From the NCBI RefSeq assembly GCF_011752935.1, contig NZ_VWWO01000002.1:2046001-2110000 (forward strand): a DNA stretch of 64,000 nt, in the 5' to 3' direction. Positions within the stretch are counted from its first letter, which is position 1. Each line of letters begins with the position of its first letter. This DNA is from Chitinophaga sp. Cy-1792. GTDB lineage: Bacteria > Bacteroidota > Bacteroidia > Chitinophagales > Chitinophagaceae. A program made the translations under genes and the position numbers. The notes under the pieces were generated by a model, which worked only from the letters and a program-made list of their open reading frames with translations, had not been told where the DNA came from and did not search any database. This document shows, in pieces, positions 51,831-59,665 of the stretch.

Positions 51831-52922
51831 ATGAACCGCATCACCGTGATCGTCGGATTCGCCCTGCTGGCAGCGGTTACAGGAACCGGATGTAAACATG
51901 CACCTGTAGAAGATACCGAGAAAAGCACCTTCGTACTGAGCGACACCATGCTCCGGAGTGTAAGAATAGATACCGCCCGTATGGAGCCGGTAAGAAATGA
52001 AATTCGTTTATCCGGCAAGGTTACTCCCAATGGCGGTAAGGTATTAAAAGTATATCCGCTGGTAAGTGGGTATGTGAAAGATATTAAAGTACAACTGGGC
52101 GATTATGTACAGAAAGGCCAGGTGCTGGCAGTCATACATAGTGCGGAGATTGCCGATTATGAGAAGCAGTTATCGCAGGCAAAATCTGACCAGGGCGTTG
52201 CTGAAAAGAACCTGAAAGTAGCACAGGACCTGTACGACAGCCGCCTGGCCACAGAAAAAGATGTGGTAAACGCCAGAGGTGATGTACAGAAGGCCAATGC
52301 AGAAATCATCCGGCTGAACGATCTCTTTAAAATATACCGCAAAGGCAGCGGCGCCACCTACCTTGTTACCGCTCCTATCTCCGGCTATGTGATCGAAAAG
52401 AATATCAACAATAACATGGAAATCCGCTCCGACAACAGTGCCAATATCTTCACGGTATCTGAGCTGGACGATGTATGGGTAGTGGCCAATGTTTTTGAAA
52501 CAGATATTTCCCGCATCAAAGAAGGCTATGAAGCCAAAGTGGTTACTGTCAGCTATCCTGACCAGCCCTTTACCGGCCGTATCGACAAGATCTACAATTT
52601 CCTGGACCCGGCTACCAAAACCATGCAGATACGTATCAGCATCGATAATAAGAAGATGGAACTGAAGCCCGAAATGTTTGCGACCGTATATGTGACCTAT
52701 AAGGACAAAGATGAAAAGGTCGCGATTCCATCCAGCGCTGTCATCTTCGACAACAGCAGGAATTATGTACTGGTCTTTAAAGACAAATTTAATATTAGCA
52801 TACGTCAGGTAGAAGTAGCAAAATCTTCCGGCGAATTAACCTATATCCAGTCCGGACTGCAGCCAGATGAACAAGTTATATCTAAAAATCAGCTGCTGAT
52901 TTATGATGCACTGAAAGATTAG
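51831..52922 (+). CDS. RND efflux periplasmic adaptor (HlyD/CzcB-type), lipoprotein
   Basis: 363 residues from the ATG at 51831, 4 bp after the TolC gene. The lipobox is AVTGTGC, so the adaptor is tethered to a membrane by lipid. The biotinyl-lipoyl-like part is YPLVSGYVKDIKVQLGDYVQ and TAPISGYVIEKNINNNMEIR, with a short alpha-hairpin (EKQLSQAKSDQGVAEKNLKV) between. The beta-barrel and membrane-proximal domains follow (VWVVANVFETDISRIKEGYE). It bridges the RND permease and the TolC channel. There is no His-rich or Cys-rich metal-binding extension; the DUF3347 lipoprotein might play that role separately. Confidence 0.94.
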   Translation: MNRITVIVGFALLAAVTGTGCKHAPVEDTEKSTFVLSDTMLRSVRIDTARMEPVRNEIRLSGKVTPNGGKVLKVYPLVSGYVKDIKVQLGDYVQKGQVLAVIHSAEIADYEKQLSQAKSDQGVAEKNLKVAQDLYDSRLATEKDVVNARGDVQKANAEIIRLNDLFKIYRKGSGATYLVTAPISGYVIEKNINNNMEIRSDNSANIFTVSELDDVWVVANVFETDISRIKEGYEAKVVTVSYPDQPFTGRIDKIYNFLDPATKTMQIRISIDNKKMELKPEMFATVYVTYKDKDEKVAIPSSAVIFDNSRNYVLVFKDKFNISIRQVEVAKSSGELTYIQSGLQPDEQVISKNQLLIYDALKD

Positions 52923-52980
52923 CCAGCTTTAGCTCACTTGCCAGAATATCACAACCAGACTGCGTTCTAAAGTAAATGAT

Positions 52981-55900
52981 ATGAATAAATTCATACGAAA
53001 TATTGTAGCATTCTCGCTAAAGAACAAATTGTTTGTTTTCATCGGGGTTGCCACGCTCATCATTGCAGGGGTATTTTCCTTTGTACATACGCCTATCGAG
53101 GCTTTCCCCGATGTTACCAATACCCAGATCGTTATCGTTACCAAATGGAACGGACGAAGTGCACAGGAAGTGGAACGTTTTGTAACCCTTCCGATAGAAG
53201 TATCCATGAACGCCGTACAGCGTAAGACCAGCGTGCGTTCAGTAACCATGTTCGGGTTATCTGTAGTCAGAATTATTTTTGAAGATGATGTAGAAGATTT
53301 TTTTGCCCGTCAGCAGGTAAATAATATGCTGACAGGTGTTAACCTGCCGGAAGGCGCCGATCCGGAAGTACAGCCTCCATATGGCCCTACCGGGGAGATT
53401 TTCCGCTATTACCTGAAGAGCCCGAAACGCGATTCCAGGGAATTGCTCACCTGGCAGAACTGGGTAATAGACCGCCAGATAAGAAGTGTGCCGGGAGTAG
53501 CGGATGTAGTGGCCTTCGGCGGACAGGAAAAGATTTATGAGATCAGCGCTGATCCGGTAAGACTCGCCAAATATGACATCACCCCGCTGGAACTTTATCA
53601 GGCAGTAAATAAGAGCAACGTCAACGTAGGCGGCGATGTCATCGAGAAAAACGGCCAGGCCTATGTAGTACGCGGTATCGGGCTGCTCAACAGCATTAAC
53701 GACATCAACAACATCATTGTACAAAGTATTAATGGTGTTCCCTTACTGGTGAAAGACCTCGCCAATGTACATGAGGCCTCCGCACCGCGCGTGGGTCAGG
53801 TAGGCATTGATAAAGGTGATGATATCGTGGAAGGCATTGTGGTGATGCGAAAGGGAGAAAACCCTTCAGAAGTTTTGGCGCGCCTGAAGGAAAAGCTGAA
53901 AGAGCTCAATGAGACGGTATTGCCGGACGATGTAAAGATGGTTACATTTTATGACCGCGATACACTGATGGAGTTCTGTACACATACGGTTATGCATAAC
54001 CTTGTAGAGGGAATCATCTTCGTAACTGTGATCGTATTCCTCTTTATGGCCGACTGGCGTACCACGGTGATTGTTTCGATCATTATTCCGCTGGCACTGC
54101 TGTTTGCCTTTATGTGCCTGCGTTTGAAGGGTATGAGTGCCAACCTCCTGTCTATGGGGGCCATCGACTTCGGTATTATCATAGATGGTGCCGTGGTGAT
54201 GGTAGAAGGGATTTTTGTAATGCTCGACCATCAGGCCCATAAATATGGGATGGAGCGGTTTAACAAGATGGCCAAGCTGGGATGGATCAAGCAAACTGGT
54301 GGAGATCTCGCGAAAGCCATTTTCTTCTCCAAACTCATCATTATCATTTCTCTGATACCAATATTTTCTTTCCAGAAAGTAGAAGGAAAGATGTTCTCTC
54401 CCCTCGCCTGGACCCTGGGATTTGCTTTACTGGGCGCATTGCTGTTTACACTGACGCTGGTGCCTGTACTCTGCTCCATTCTTCTCAATAAAAATGTAAA
54501 AGAGAAAAATAATATCCTCGTTAAGTTCTTCGATCGCATTGTTACCAGTGGCTTCAACAAAACCTACCGGAACAAGCGCCTGAGCTTAACACTTGCTTTG
54601 GCATTTATGGTGCTCACCTTTGGATCAGCGAAGTTCCTGGGAACGGAGTTCCTGCCACAGTTAAATGAAGGCTCGCTATGGGTAACCACGGAACTGCCGA
54701 TGAGTATGTCTTTGACAGAAAGCGTGAAAATGGCCCATGATATCCGTCAGGACCTGGGCGGATTTCCGGAAGTGAAGCGGGTATTATCGCAGGTAGGCCG
54801 TTCCAATGACGGTACAGACCCGAATGGATTTTATTTTGTGCAGTACCAGGTAGACCTGGCGCCGAAGGCTGAGTGGACCAGAAAAATCTCCCAGGACGAG
54901 CTCATTACACAGATGGAACAGCGACTGCGTAAGTACCCGGGCATTATCCTGAATTTCTCCCAGCCTATCAGTGATAACGTTTCAGAAGCAGTAGCCGGCT
55001 TCAAGGCCGCCAATGGCGTGAAGATTTTCGGTGACGACCTGGTGAAACTGGAAGCATTATCACAGCAGGTAATAGCGCAATTAAAGCATGTTCAAGGTAT
55101 TAAAGACCTTGGCGTCATCCGGAATATTGGTCAGCCGGAAATGAGCATTAACCTCGACGATAATAAGATGGCGCAGTATGGTGTATCTACCGGCGATGCC
55201 CAGGCAGTTATTGAGATGGCTATTGGTGGAAAAACGGCCACACAGTTATATGAGGGCGAAAAGAAATTCGATATCCGTATCCGTTATGACGAGAACTACC
55301 GCAAAACGGAGGAAGACCTGGCTAACCTGATGGTGCCTACTATTAATGGCAATAAGGTGCCGTTAAAGGAAATTGCCGAAATCACGACGATTACCGGCCC
55401 TGCATTTATCTACAGAGATTCCAACAAACGATTTATAGGGGTTAAATTCTCTGTTCGCGACCGCGACCTGGGAAGTACCATAGCAGAAGCCCAGGATATG
55501 GTAAGTAAGGCCGTAAAGTTGCCAAAAGGCTACAGCATTGGCTGGACAGGTGAATTTGAGAACCAGGTGCGCGCTACGAAGCGTTTAGGGCAGGTGGTAC
55601 CCATCAGTATTGTGGCGATATTCCTGGTGTTGTTCATTATGCTGGGTAGTGTAAAGGACGCCGGATTGGTACTGATGAATGTTCCTTTTGCCCTGATCGG
55701 GGGTATTCTGGCTTTGCACGTTACCGGGATGAACTTCGGTATTTCGGCCGGCGTAGGTTTTATTGCCCTCTTCGGGATATGTATTCAGAATGGGGTGATT
55801 TTGATTTCTGTGTTCCATAAAAACCTGGAACAAAAAATAAATTTAGATGATTCAATAAAATTTGGGGTGCAAAGCAGGATCCGTCCGGTGGTCATGACAG

Positions 55901-56082
55901 CCCTAATGGCCGCTATAGGCTTGGTTCCGGCGGCATTGTCACATGGAATCGGGTCCGAAACACAAAAACCTTTGGCCATTGTGGTAATAGGGGGTTTAAT
56001 CACTGCGACCGTTTTAACATTGCTGGTCTTTCCGATTATCTTCTATACAGCCTATAGAAAAAAGGAGACAGTGGCCAGATAA
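52981..56082 (+). CDS. Heavy-metal efflux RND permease (CzcA/CusA family)
   Basis: 1033 residues, full-length RND transporter with 12 expected TM helices and two large periplasmic loops. The TM4 signature reads DFG-III-DGA-VVM-VEG (396-410). The DFG...DGA form belongs to divalent-cation HME pumps (Czc/Cnr type), whereas Cu/Ag pumps carry AIG...DAA. Position 410 is Gly where VEN is usual. Proton-driven export of Zn, Co, Cd or Ni from periplasm or cytoplasm through the adaptor and TolC channel is therefore the best guess. Last gene of the operon, 58 bp after the adaptor. Confidence 0.93.
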   Translation: MNKFIRNIVAFSLKNKLFVFIGVATLIIAGVFSFVHTPIEAFPDVTNTQIVIVTKWNGRSAQEVERFVTLPIEVSMNAVQRKTSVRSVTMFGLSVVRIIFEDDVEDFFARQQVNNMLTGVNLPEGADPEVQPPYGPTGEIFRYYLKSPKRDSRELLTWQNWVIDRQIRSVPGVADVVAFGGQEKIYEISADPVRLAKYDITPLELYQAVNKSNVNVGGDVIEKNGQAYVVRGIGLLNSINDINNIIVQSINGVPLLVKDLANVHEASAPRVGQVGIDKGDDIVEGIVVMRKGENPSEVLARLKEKLKELNETVLPDDVKMVTFYDRDTLMEFCTHTVMHNLVEGIIFVTVIVFLFMADWRTTVIVSIIIPLALLFAFMCLRLKGMSANLLSMGAIDFGIIIDGAVVMVEGIFVMLDHQAHKYGMERFNKMAKLGWIKQTGGDLAKAIFFSKLIIIISLIPIFSFQKVEGKMFSPLAWTLGFALLGALLFTLTLVPVLCSILLNKNVKEKNNILVKFFDRIVTSGFNKTYRNKRLSLTLALAFMVLTFGSAKFLGTEFLPQLNEGSLWVTTELPMSMSLTESVKMAHDIRQDLGGFPEVKRVLSQVGRSNDGTDPNGFYFVQYQVDLAPKAEWTRKISQDELITQMEQRLRKYPGIILNFSQPISDNVSEAVAGFKAANGVKIFGDDLVKLEALSQQVIAQLKHVQGIKDLGVIRNIGQPEMSINLDDNKMAQYGVSTGDAQAVIEMAIGGKTATQLYEGEKKFDIRIRYDENYRKTEEDLANLMVPTINGNKVPLKEIAEITTITGPAFIYRDSNKRFIGVKFSVRDRDLGSTIAEAQDMVSKAVKLPKGYSIGWTGEFENQVRATKRLGQVVPISIVAIFLVLFIMLGSVKDAGLVLMNVPFALIGGILALHVTGMNFGISAGVGFIALFGICIQNGVILISVFHKNLEQKINLDDSIKFGVQSRIRPVVMTALMAAIGLVPAALSHGIGSETQKPLAIVVIGGLITATVLTLLVFPIIFYTAYRKKETVAR

Positions 56083-56095
56083 GATACATTTTTAG

Positions 56096-56120
56096 CCTCC
56101 GGGGAGAAATACCCCGGGGG
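56096..56120 (+). terminator. GC-rich hairpin after the RND gene
   Basis: CCTCCGGGG pairs with CCCCGGGGG (one G-T) around AGAAATA. No T tract follows. Confidence 0.55.
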
Positions 56121-56252
56121 CGATCAACTAGCTAAAAGTCACAGCAGCAATGCTGTCTTATATATTTTTAGTTCGCATATAGGTTGATAGAATGGGTCTG
56201 AAAATAGCGAAGGCCGGACAATGTCCAGCCTCCTGTAATCAAACTCAATCGC

Positions 56253-56292
56253 TCCACCCTGCCGAGATGAAACCACGCGGGGTGGATTTTTT
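56253..56292 (+). terminator. Terminator of the RND operon
   Basis: TCCACCC (56253-56259) pairs with GGGTGGA (56280-56286), followed by a T6 tract. It lies directly before the converging trhO gene. Confidence 0.75.
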
Positions 56293-56295
56293 ATT

Positions 56296-57315
56296 TTAGA
56301 TACGATGCTTTTTTCTTCTTGATTTATTGAACATCAGCCCCTTCTCTACCCCTTTACGCAGTTCGGCCTGTTCCTCTAACGGTAATGCGTGAACGGTTTT
56401 ACATTCCTCACTGCAGCAGCCGTTATATTTGGCGGCACATTCCTCACACTGGATAAACAGCAGGTGGCAGCCATCGTTGACACAGTTGGTATGCGTATCA
56501 CAAGGTTTGCCACATTGGTGGCATTCGCTGATGATGTCTTCAGTGATACGTTCGCCGAGGCGGTCGTCGAATACAAAGTTTTTCCCTTTGAATTTAACCG
56601 GGATGCCTTGTTCTTTGGCCTTGTTGCTGTACTCGATAATACCACCTTCCAGGTGGTAAACGTTCTGGAAGCCGTTATGGAGCATGTAGGCAGAAGCTTT
56701 TTCGCAGCGGATACCGCCGGTACAGTACATGATAATGTTTTTGTCTTTCTGGTCTTTCAGCATGTCTACCGCCATTGGCAGCTGTTCGCGGAAGGTATCA
56801 GAAGGTACTTCGATGGCGTTTTCGAAATGGCCCACTTCGTATTCGTAGTGGTTACGCATGTCTACGATAATGGTTTCAGACGAGTCTACCATTTCATTAA
56901 ATGCGGATGCATTGAGGTATTTACCCCTGTTGTCCATATCGAAGGTTGGGTCCTCGATACCATCGGCAACGATTTTCTCCCGTACTTTAATTTTCAGTAC
57001 GAAGAAAGATTTACCATCATCATCTACGGCGATGTTGAGGCGGATACCGTTCAGGAAAGGGATAAGGTATAATGCTTCGCGGAAAGCGTCCACATTGGCT
57101 TCAGGCACGCTGATCTGCGCGTTGATACCTTCATGGGCTACATAAATACGTCCGAAAACCTGGAGATCGAAGAGGGTGGAATACAGGGCGTCGCGGAAAG
57201 CCTGTGGGTCTTCGATTTTCGCGTACTGGTAGAAAGAAATAGTAACGCGTTTGAATGTCTCTTCCTGCAGTCGTTGCTTGAGCTCGACAGCAGATACTCT
57301 GTTGTGTAATGCCAT
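56296..57315 (-). CDS. trhO: tRNA uridine-34 hydroxylase TrhO (rhodanese-like)
   Basis: 339 residues. An N-terminal ferredoxin-like domain ([20 protein letters not shown]) precedes a rhodanese domain with the active loop [16 protein letters not shown]. The C-terminal rhodanese_C region is Cys-rich ([30 protein letters not shown]). This is the YceA/TrhO layout, which in E. coli and B. subtilis makes 5-hydroxyuridine at position 34 of tRNAs in an oxygen-dependent way. The gene is single and converges with the RND operon. Confidence 0.93.
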   Translation of the reverse strand: MALHNRVSAVELKQRLQEETFKRVTISFYQYAKIEDPQAFRDALYSTLFDLQVFGRIYVAHEGINAQISVPEANVDAFREALYLIPFLNGIRLNIAVDDDGKSFFVLKIKVREKIVADGIEDPTFDMDNRGKYLNASAFNEMVDSSETIIVDMRNHYEYEVGHFENAIEVPSDTFREQLPMAVDMLKDQKDKNIIMYCTGGIRCEKASAYMLHNGFQNVYHLEGGIIEYSNKAKEQGIPVKFKGKNFVFDDRLGERITEDIISECHQCGKPCDTHTNCVNDGCHLLFIQCEECAAKYNGCCSEECKTVHALPLEEQAELRKGVEKGLMFNKSRRKKHRI

Positions 57316-57667
57316 TTAAAAGTTGAAATTTTCAGGACACTTGCCTTGTGAACAAAATTTCGGTAACTTCTTGATTTACAATAATCTAAAACTCACCAAT
57401 AAATAAAAAACGCCTGAATGACGGTTCATTCAGACGTTGCAAAATTATTAAATAATTTCCTTACAGAAATATGAGATTTGTCATTGAATTCCATTGTTTT
57501 AAACGGTCCGCGGCTATTTGAAAAATTAAAAAAATACTTAATACGCCAATCTATAAGAGCGCGATATTTCGCTGAAAGTTAGTTTTAGTGCTGGCAGTAG
57601 AAAAGCTCAGTTCCTGTATTTTACAGGAATAATATTCACACAATCATCTGCAGAAATAACTGCCTGT
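57316..57667. other. AT-rich gap upstream of trhO
   Basis: 352 bp holding the terminator of the secreted-protein gene at 57411-57436 and a minus-strand TAATTTTG (57440-57447) immediately before that hairpin. No clear trhO promoter and no gene are visible. Confidence 0.5.
57411..57436 (-). terminator. Terminator upstream of trhO
   Basis: CTGAATGA (57414-57421) and TCATTCAG (57426-57433) pair around CGGT. On the minus strand a T6 tract follows. Confidence 0.75.
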
Positions 57668-58210
57668 TTACCAGTTCATGGAAGGCGTTACAGTAAATAT
57701 TGACGAAAAATACTCTTCTGAAAACTGTCCTATTTTCAGTGCGGTTTTACCTGTCTTCCATTCTGTTTTTGAGTTGTTGGCCAGAAAGCCATCAATCGGA
57801 TTCGGCTCACGGTATCTACCGGAGTTATCAATAAACGTAATACCTGCCATGGTAACGCGGTATCTACCGTCTTTTACTTCAATGGTAACGGATGCCTCAT
57901 ACGGGAACATGATCAGCGCCGGGGCGGACAACAGCGGATGTCCGAATCTTCTGTAGTCGACAATACCATTGATGATACGGCCTGTGATGACGTTGCCGTT
58001 TTCCTGGTAGTGGGTGAAACCCTGAATTCTGGGAATTGCAATCTGCAATTGCTTTAATAAATCAGTCTGGTTCAGGCTATCGGCTGCATATACTTTTTCG
58101 AAAATTACGTTCTGGTTCTGCAGCTTATAAAACTGATAGGGACTGTTCTGTGCCTGCATTAACTGGGTAACTCCGAGGCAGAGGGAGATTAGCAATAGTA
58201 GTTTTTTCAT
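57668..58210 (-). CDS. Secreted protein of unknown function (DUF4468-like)
   Basis: 180 residues with a signal peptide (MKKLLLLISLCLGVTQLMQA, cleaved near AQ). The mature part has VIFEKVYAADSLNQTDLLKQ, a strand GNVITGRIINGIVDY, and VTIEVKDGRYRVTMAGITFI. That order of a helix between strands resembles the TBP-like DUF4468 domain found in many Bacteroidota periplasmic proteins. There is no lipobox. It stands alone between the candidate structured RNA and trhO. A one-mismatch -7 box (GATTTTTG) with TTTA 19 bp upstream lies before it on the minus strand. No function is known. Confidence 0.72.
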   Translation of the reverse strand: MKKLLLLISLCLGVTQLMQAQNSPYQFYKLQNQNVIFEKVYAADSLNQTDLLKQLQIAIPRIQGFTHYQENGNVITGRIINGIVDYRRFGHPLLSAPALIMFPYEASVTIEVKDGRYRVTMAGITFIDNSGRYREPNPIDGFLANNSKTEWKTGKTALKIGQFSEEYFSSIFTVTPSMNW

Positions 58211-58475
58211 ATTTAAAAGAAAACAAAAATCTATCCAGATTGCTGTTTTTTAAAACAATTTTCTATCTCCCTGATACTAAAAATATAAGGCAGGTATTCG
58301 CGCGAATCATCTTATCACGATGATTTTCCCCTGATTATTCTGATGTTATTTTTATCACAAAAAAATCCACTGCGATATTTTTTCGGTAAAATTTCAACAA
58401 TTATTTTTAATTTTAGAATCAGAGGATCTTTTTCAACTGGAATTGTGGGAAATGCATTAAATTGCTATCTTGCAG
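58211..58475. other. AT-rich intergenic stretch before the structured RNA
   Basis: About 265 bp with the promoter of the secreted-protein gene at its left end and the RNA promoter at its right end. No gene seen. Confidence 0.5.
58443..58472 (+). promoter_or_regulatory. Candidate promoter of the structured RNA
   Basis: TTG (58443-58445), 20 bp, then TATCTTG (58466-58472), close to TAnnTTTG. It would start RNA at about 58478. Confidence 0.4.
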
Positions 58476-58647
58476 CTCCAAAATATTGAAGCTGATTCTT
58501 TACTCGTCCTCTGGAAACGTAGGAAATTTCAAAAAGGAAAAACGAGGAGAAGATAAAGCTCGTGCATTTAGCGCGGGCTCTTCTTTGTCCGTTTTCCAGT
58601 CTCCTACGGCTACCAGAGCGGCAATGCAAGAGTCCCGCGTTTTTTTA
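58476..58647 (+). ncRNA. Candidate structured RNA, long rod-like hairpin (6S-like)
   Basis: Five helices nest on one axis: CTCTGG (58509-58514) with CCAGAG (58613-58618); CGTAGGA (58518-58524) with TCCTACG (58602-58608); GGAAAAACG (58536-58544) with CGTTTTCC (58590-58597); AGAAGA (58548-58553) with TCTTCT (58579-58584); GCTCGTGC (58558-58565) with GCGCGGGC (58571-58578, two wobbles) closing a 5-nt loop. Between helices 2 and 3 is an asymmetric internal loop (11 against 4 nt). A GC-rich segment and a T7 tract (58640-58646) end it, and a promoter-like sequence precedes it. Size and shape recall 6S RNA, which mimics an open promoter for RNA polymerase. 5' and 3' ends are approximate, and family membership is unproven. 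Confidence 0.55.
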
Positions 58648-58688
58648 TTTCCGGGACTTGTTGATCACCAAAATCGATTGTATTCCCC

Positions 58689-59108
58689 ATGCTCCATTCT
58701 GGCAGGTTTCAGGAAATAAAACAACGACATGTGATGATTGCGGACGCTGATGAAACATTTGCAAATGTCGTTTCAGCCATACTTCAAGGGGTACGTTTTA
58801 TTCCATGTACCAGCACCTCCATCGAATATGCATTACAGGAACTCCAATCTTCACCGTATGAACTAGTCATACTGGACGATTACTGGGAAGGATACGATAT
58901 CCTGGAAATCATCTCCCGTATAAAACAACAGTCTTCAGCAGCCATCGTTATCATCAGTTCTGCTTTAAGCAACACCGCAGAAGCAAAATACCTGGAAGCA
59001 GGCGCTATGGCATGTGTCCCGAAAAACGAGAAAGATCTTTCATCATTACTGATAAAAATAATCGCCATAACAGCAAATATTTCGTCCGACTTATTAGCCG
59101 GATCTTAA
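58689..59108 (+). CDS. Stand-alone response-regulator receiver domain
   Basis: 139 residues from the ATG at 58689; GTG 58731 and ATG 58734 are later alternatives but would cut into the first strand. CheY-like: acidic pocket Asp19/Asp21 (HVMIADADE), phospho-acceptor Asp63 (ELVILDDYWEG), Ser90/Ser91 in place of Thr, Lys112 (CVPKNEKDL). No output domain is attached and no kinase gene is adjacent, so it probably relays phosphate or binds a partner. It starts about 40 nt after the T tract of the structured RNA. A strong terminator follows at 59147. Confidence 0.85.
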   Translation: MLHSGRFQEIKQRHVMIADADETFANVVSAILQGVRFIPCTSTSIEYALQELQSSPYELVILDDYWEGYDILEIISRIKQQSSAAIVIISSALSNTAEAKYLEAGAMACVPKNEKDLSSLLIKIIAITANISSDLLAGS

Positions 59109-59146
59109 AACATTTCTATAATTTTTACGATTCAAACGATAATCAC

Positions 59147-59177
59147 ACACCAGGTTTCTACCTGGTGTATTTTTTTG
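59147..59177 (+). terminator. Terminator of the receiver gene
   Basis: ACACCAGG (59147-59154) and CCTGGTGT (59161-59168) pair, then A and seven T. Confidence 0.92.
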
Positions 59178-59503
59178 TTTATACTTTCCCGTTACCGCTA
59201 AACATTAAATGGGCAGGTGCGTTATATCTATAAACCAAAATCTTTCGAAAAATCTTATACCGATCAATTACCAATAACATTAATGTGTGATATCCAGAGC
59301 CAGAATCAGGTAGTAAATAACATATATATTATAATAATATAAAAGGATTATCCGCACACAAAATGTGAAAAAAATAATAATGAATTTTATAACTATTTGA
59401 TTATTATTGTATATATCTAAAGCATAAAGTCAAGTTACTCCGATTGGCATTCATTTTGAAATTGTATCGAGAATTATATTGTTTAACCCAAAAATGTTAG
59501 GTC
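59178..59503. other. AT-rich upstream region of the 36-residue membrane protein
   Basis: About 325 bp, strongly AT-rich (TATTATAATAATAT near 59330-59345). TATATTG at about 59477 is a weak -7 candidate. No other feature is recognised. Confidence 0.4.
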
Positions 59504-59614
59504 ATGAGTCAGTACATTACTTATTTCTTTTACGCTATTGTGGCTATCTGGATTTATCGCCTGCTCGCCTATTTTTTTGATGACAAAAAAGAAGTGCGCA
59601 GAAAAGGGAGATAA
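59504..59614 (+). CDS. 36-residue single-pass membrane protein
   Basis: The ATG at 59504 opens 36 codons ending TAA at 59612-59614. The sequence MSQYITYFFYAIVAIWIYRL continues LLAYFFDDKKEVRRKGR: one aromatic-rich hydrophobic span (residues 4-26) followed by a charged cytoplasmic tail (positive-inside rule gives N-out). A terminator 20 bp downstream fits the frame well, which makes this the more credible of the two very small genes in the window. Small proteins of this shape often assist membrane complexes, but no partner is indicated. Confidence 0.6.
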   Translation: MSQYITYFFYAIVAIWIYRLLAYFFDDKKEVRRKGR

Positions 59615-59633
59615 GCTAAAAGCATGGGACGGT

Positions 59634-59665
59634 GGCATGCAGCATACGCGGCATGCCATTTTTTA
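59634..59665. terminator. Terminator between the small membrane protein and the DUF5686 gene
   Basis: GGCATGC (59634-59640) and GCATGCC (59651-59657) pair, then A and a T6 tract. It abuts the stop codon of the converging DUF5686 gene. Confidence 0.85.

Noticed and set aside
58462..58750. Plus-strand frames (85 and 62 codons) over the structured RNA
   Set aside because: They run through the nested helices and the T tract, and their translations show no domain or membrane pattern; the RNA explanation fits better.
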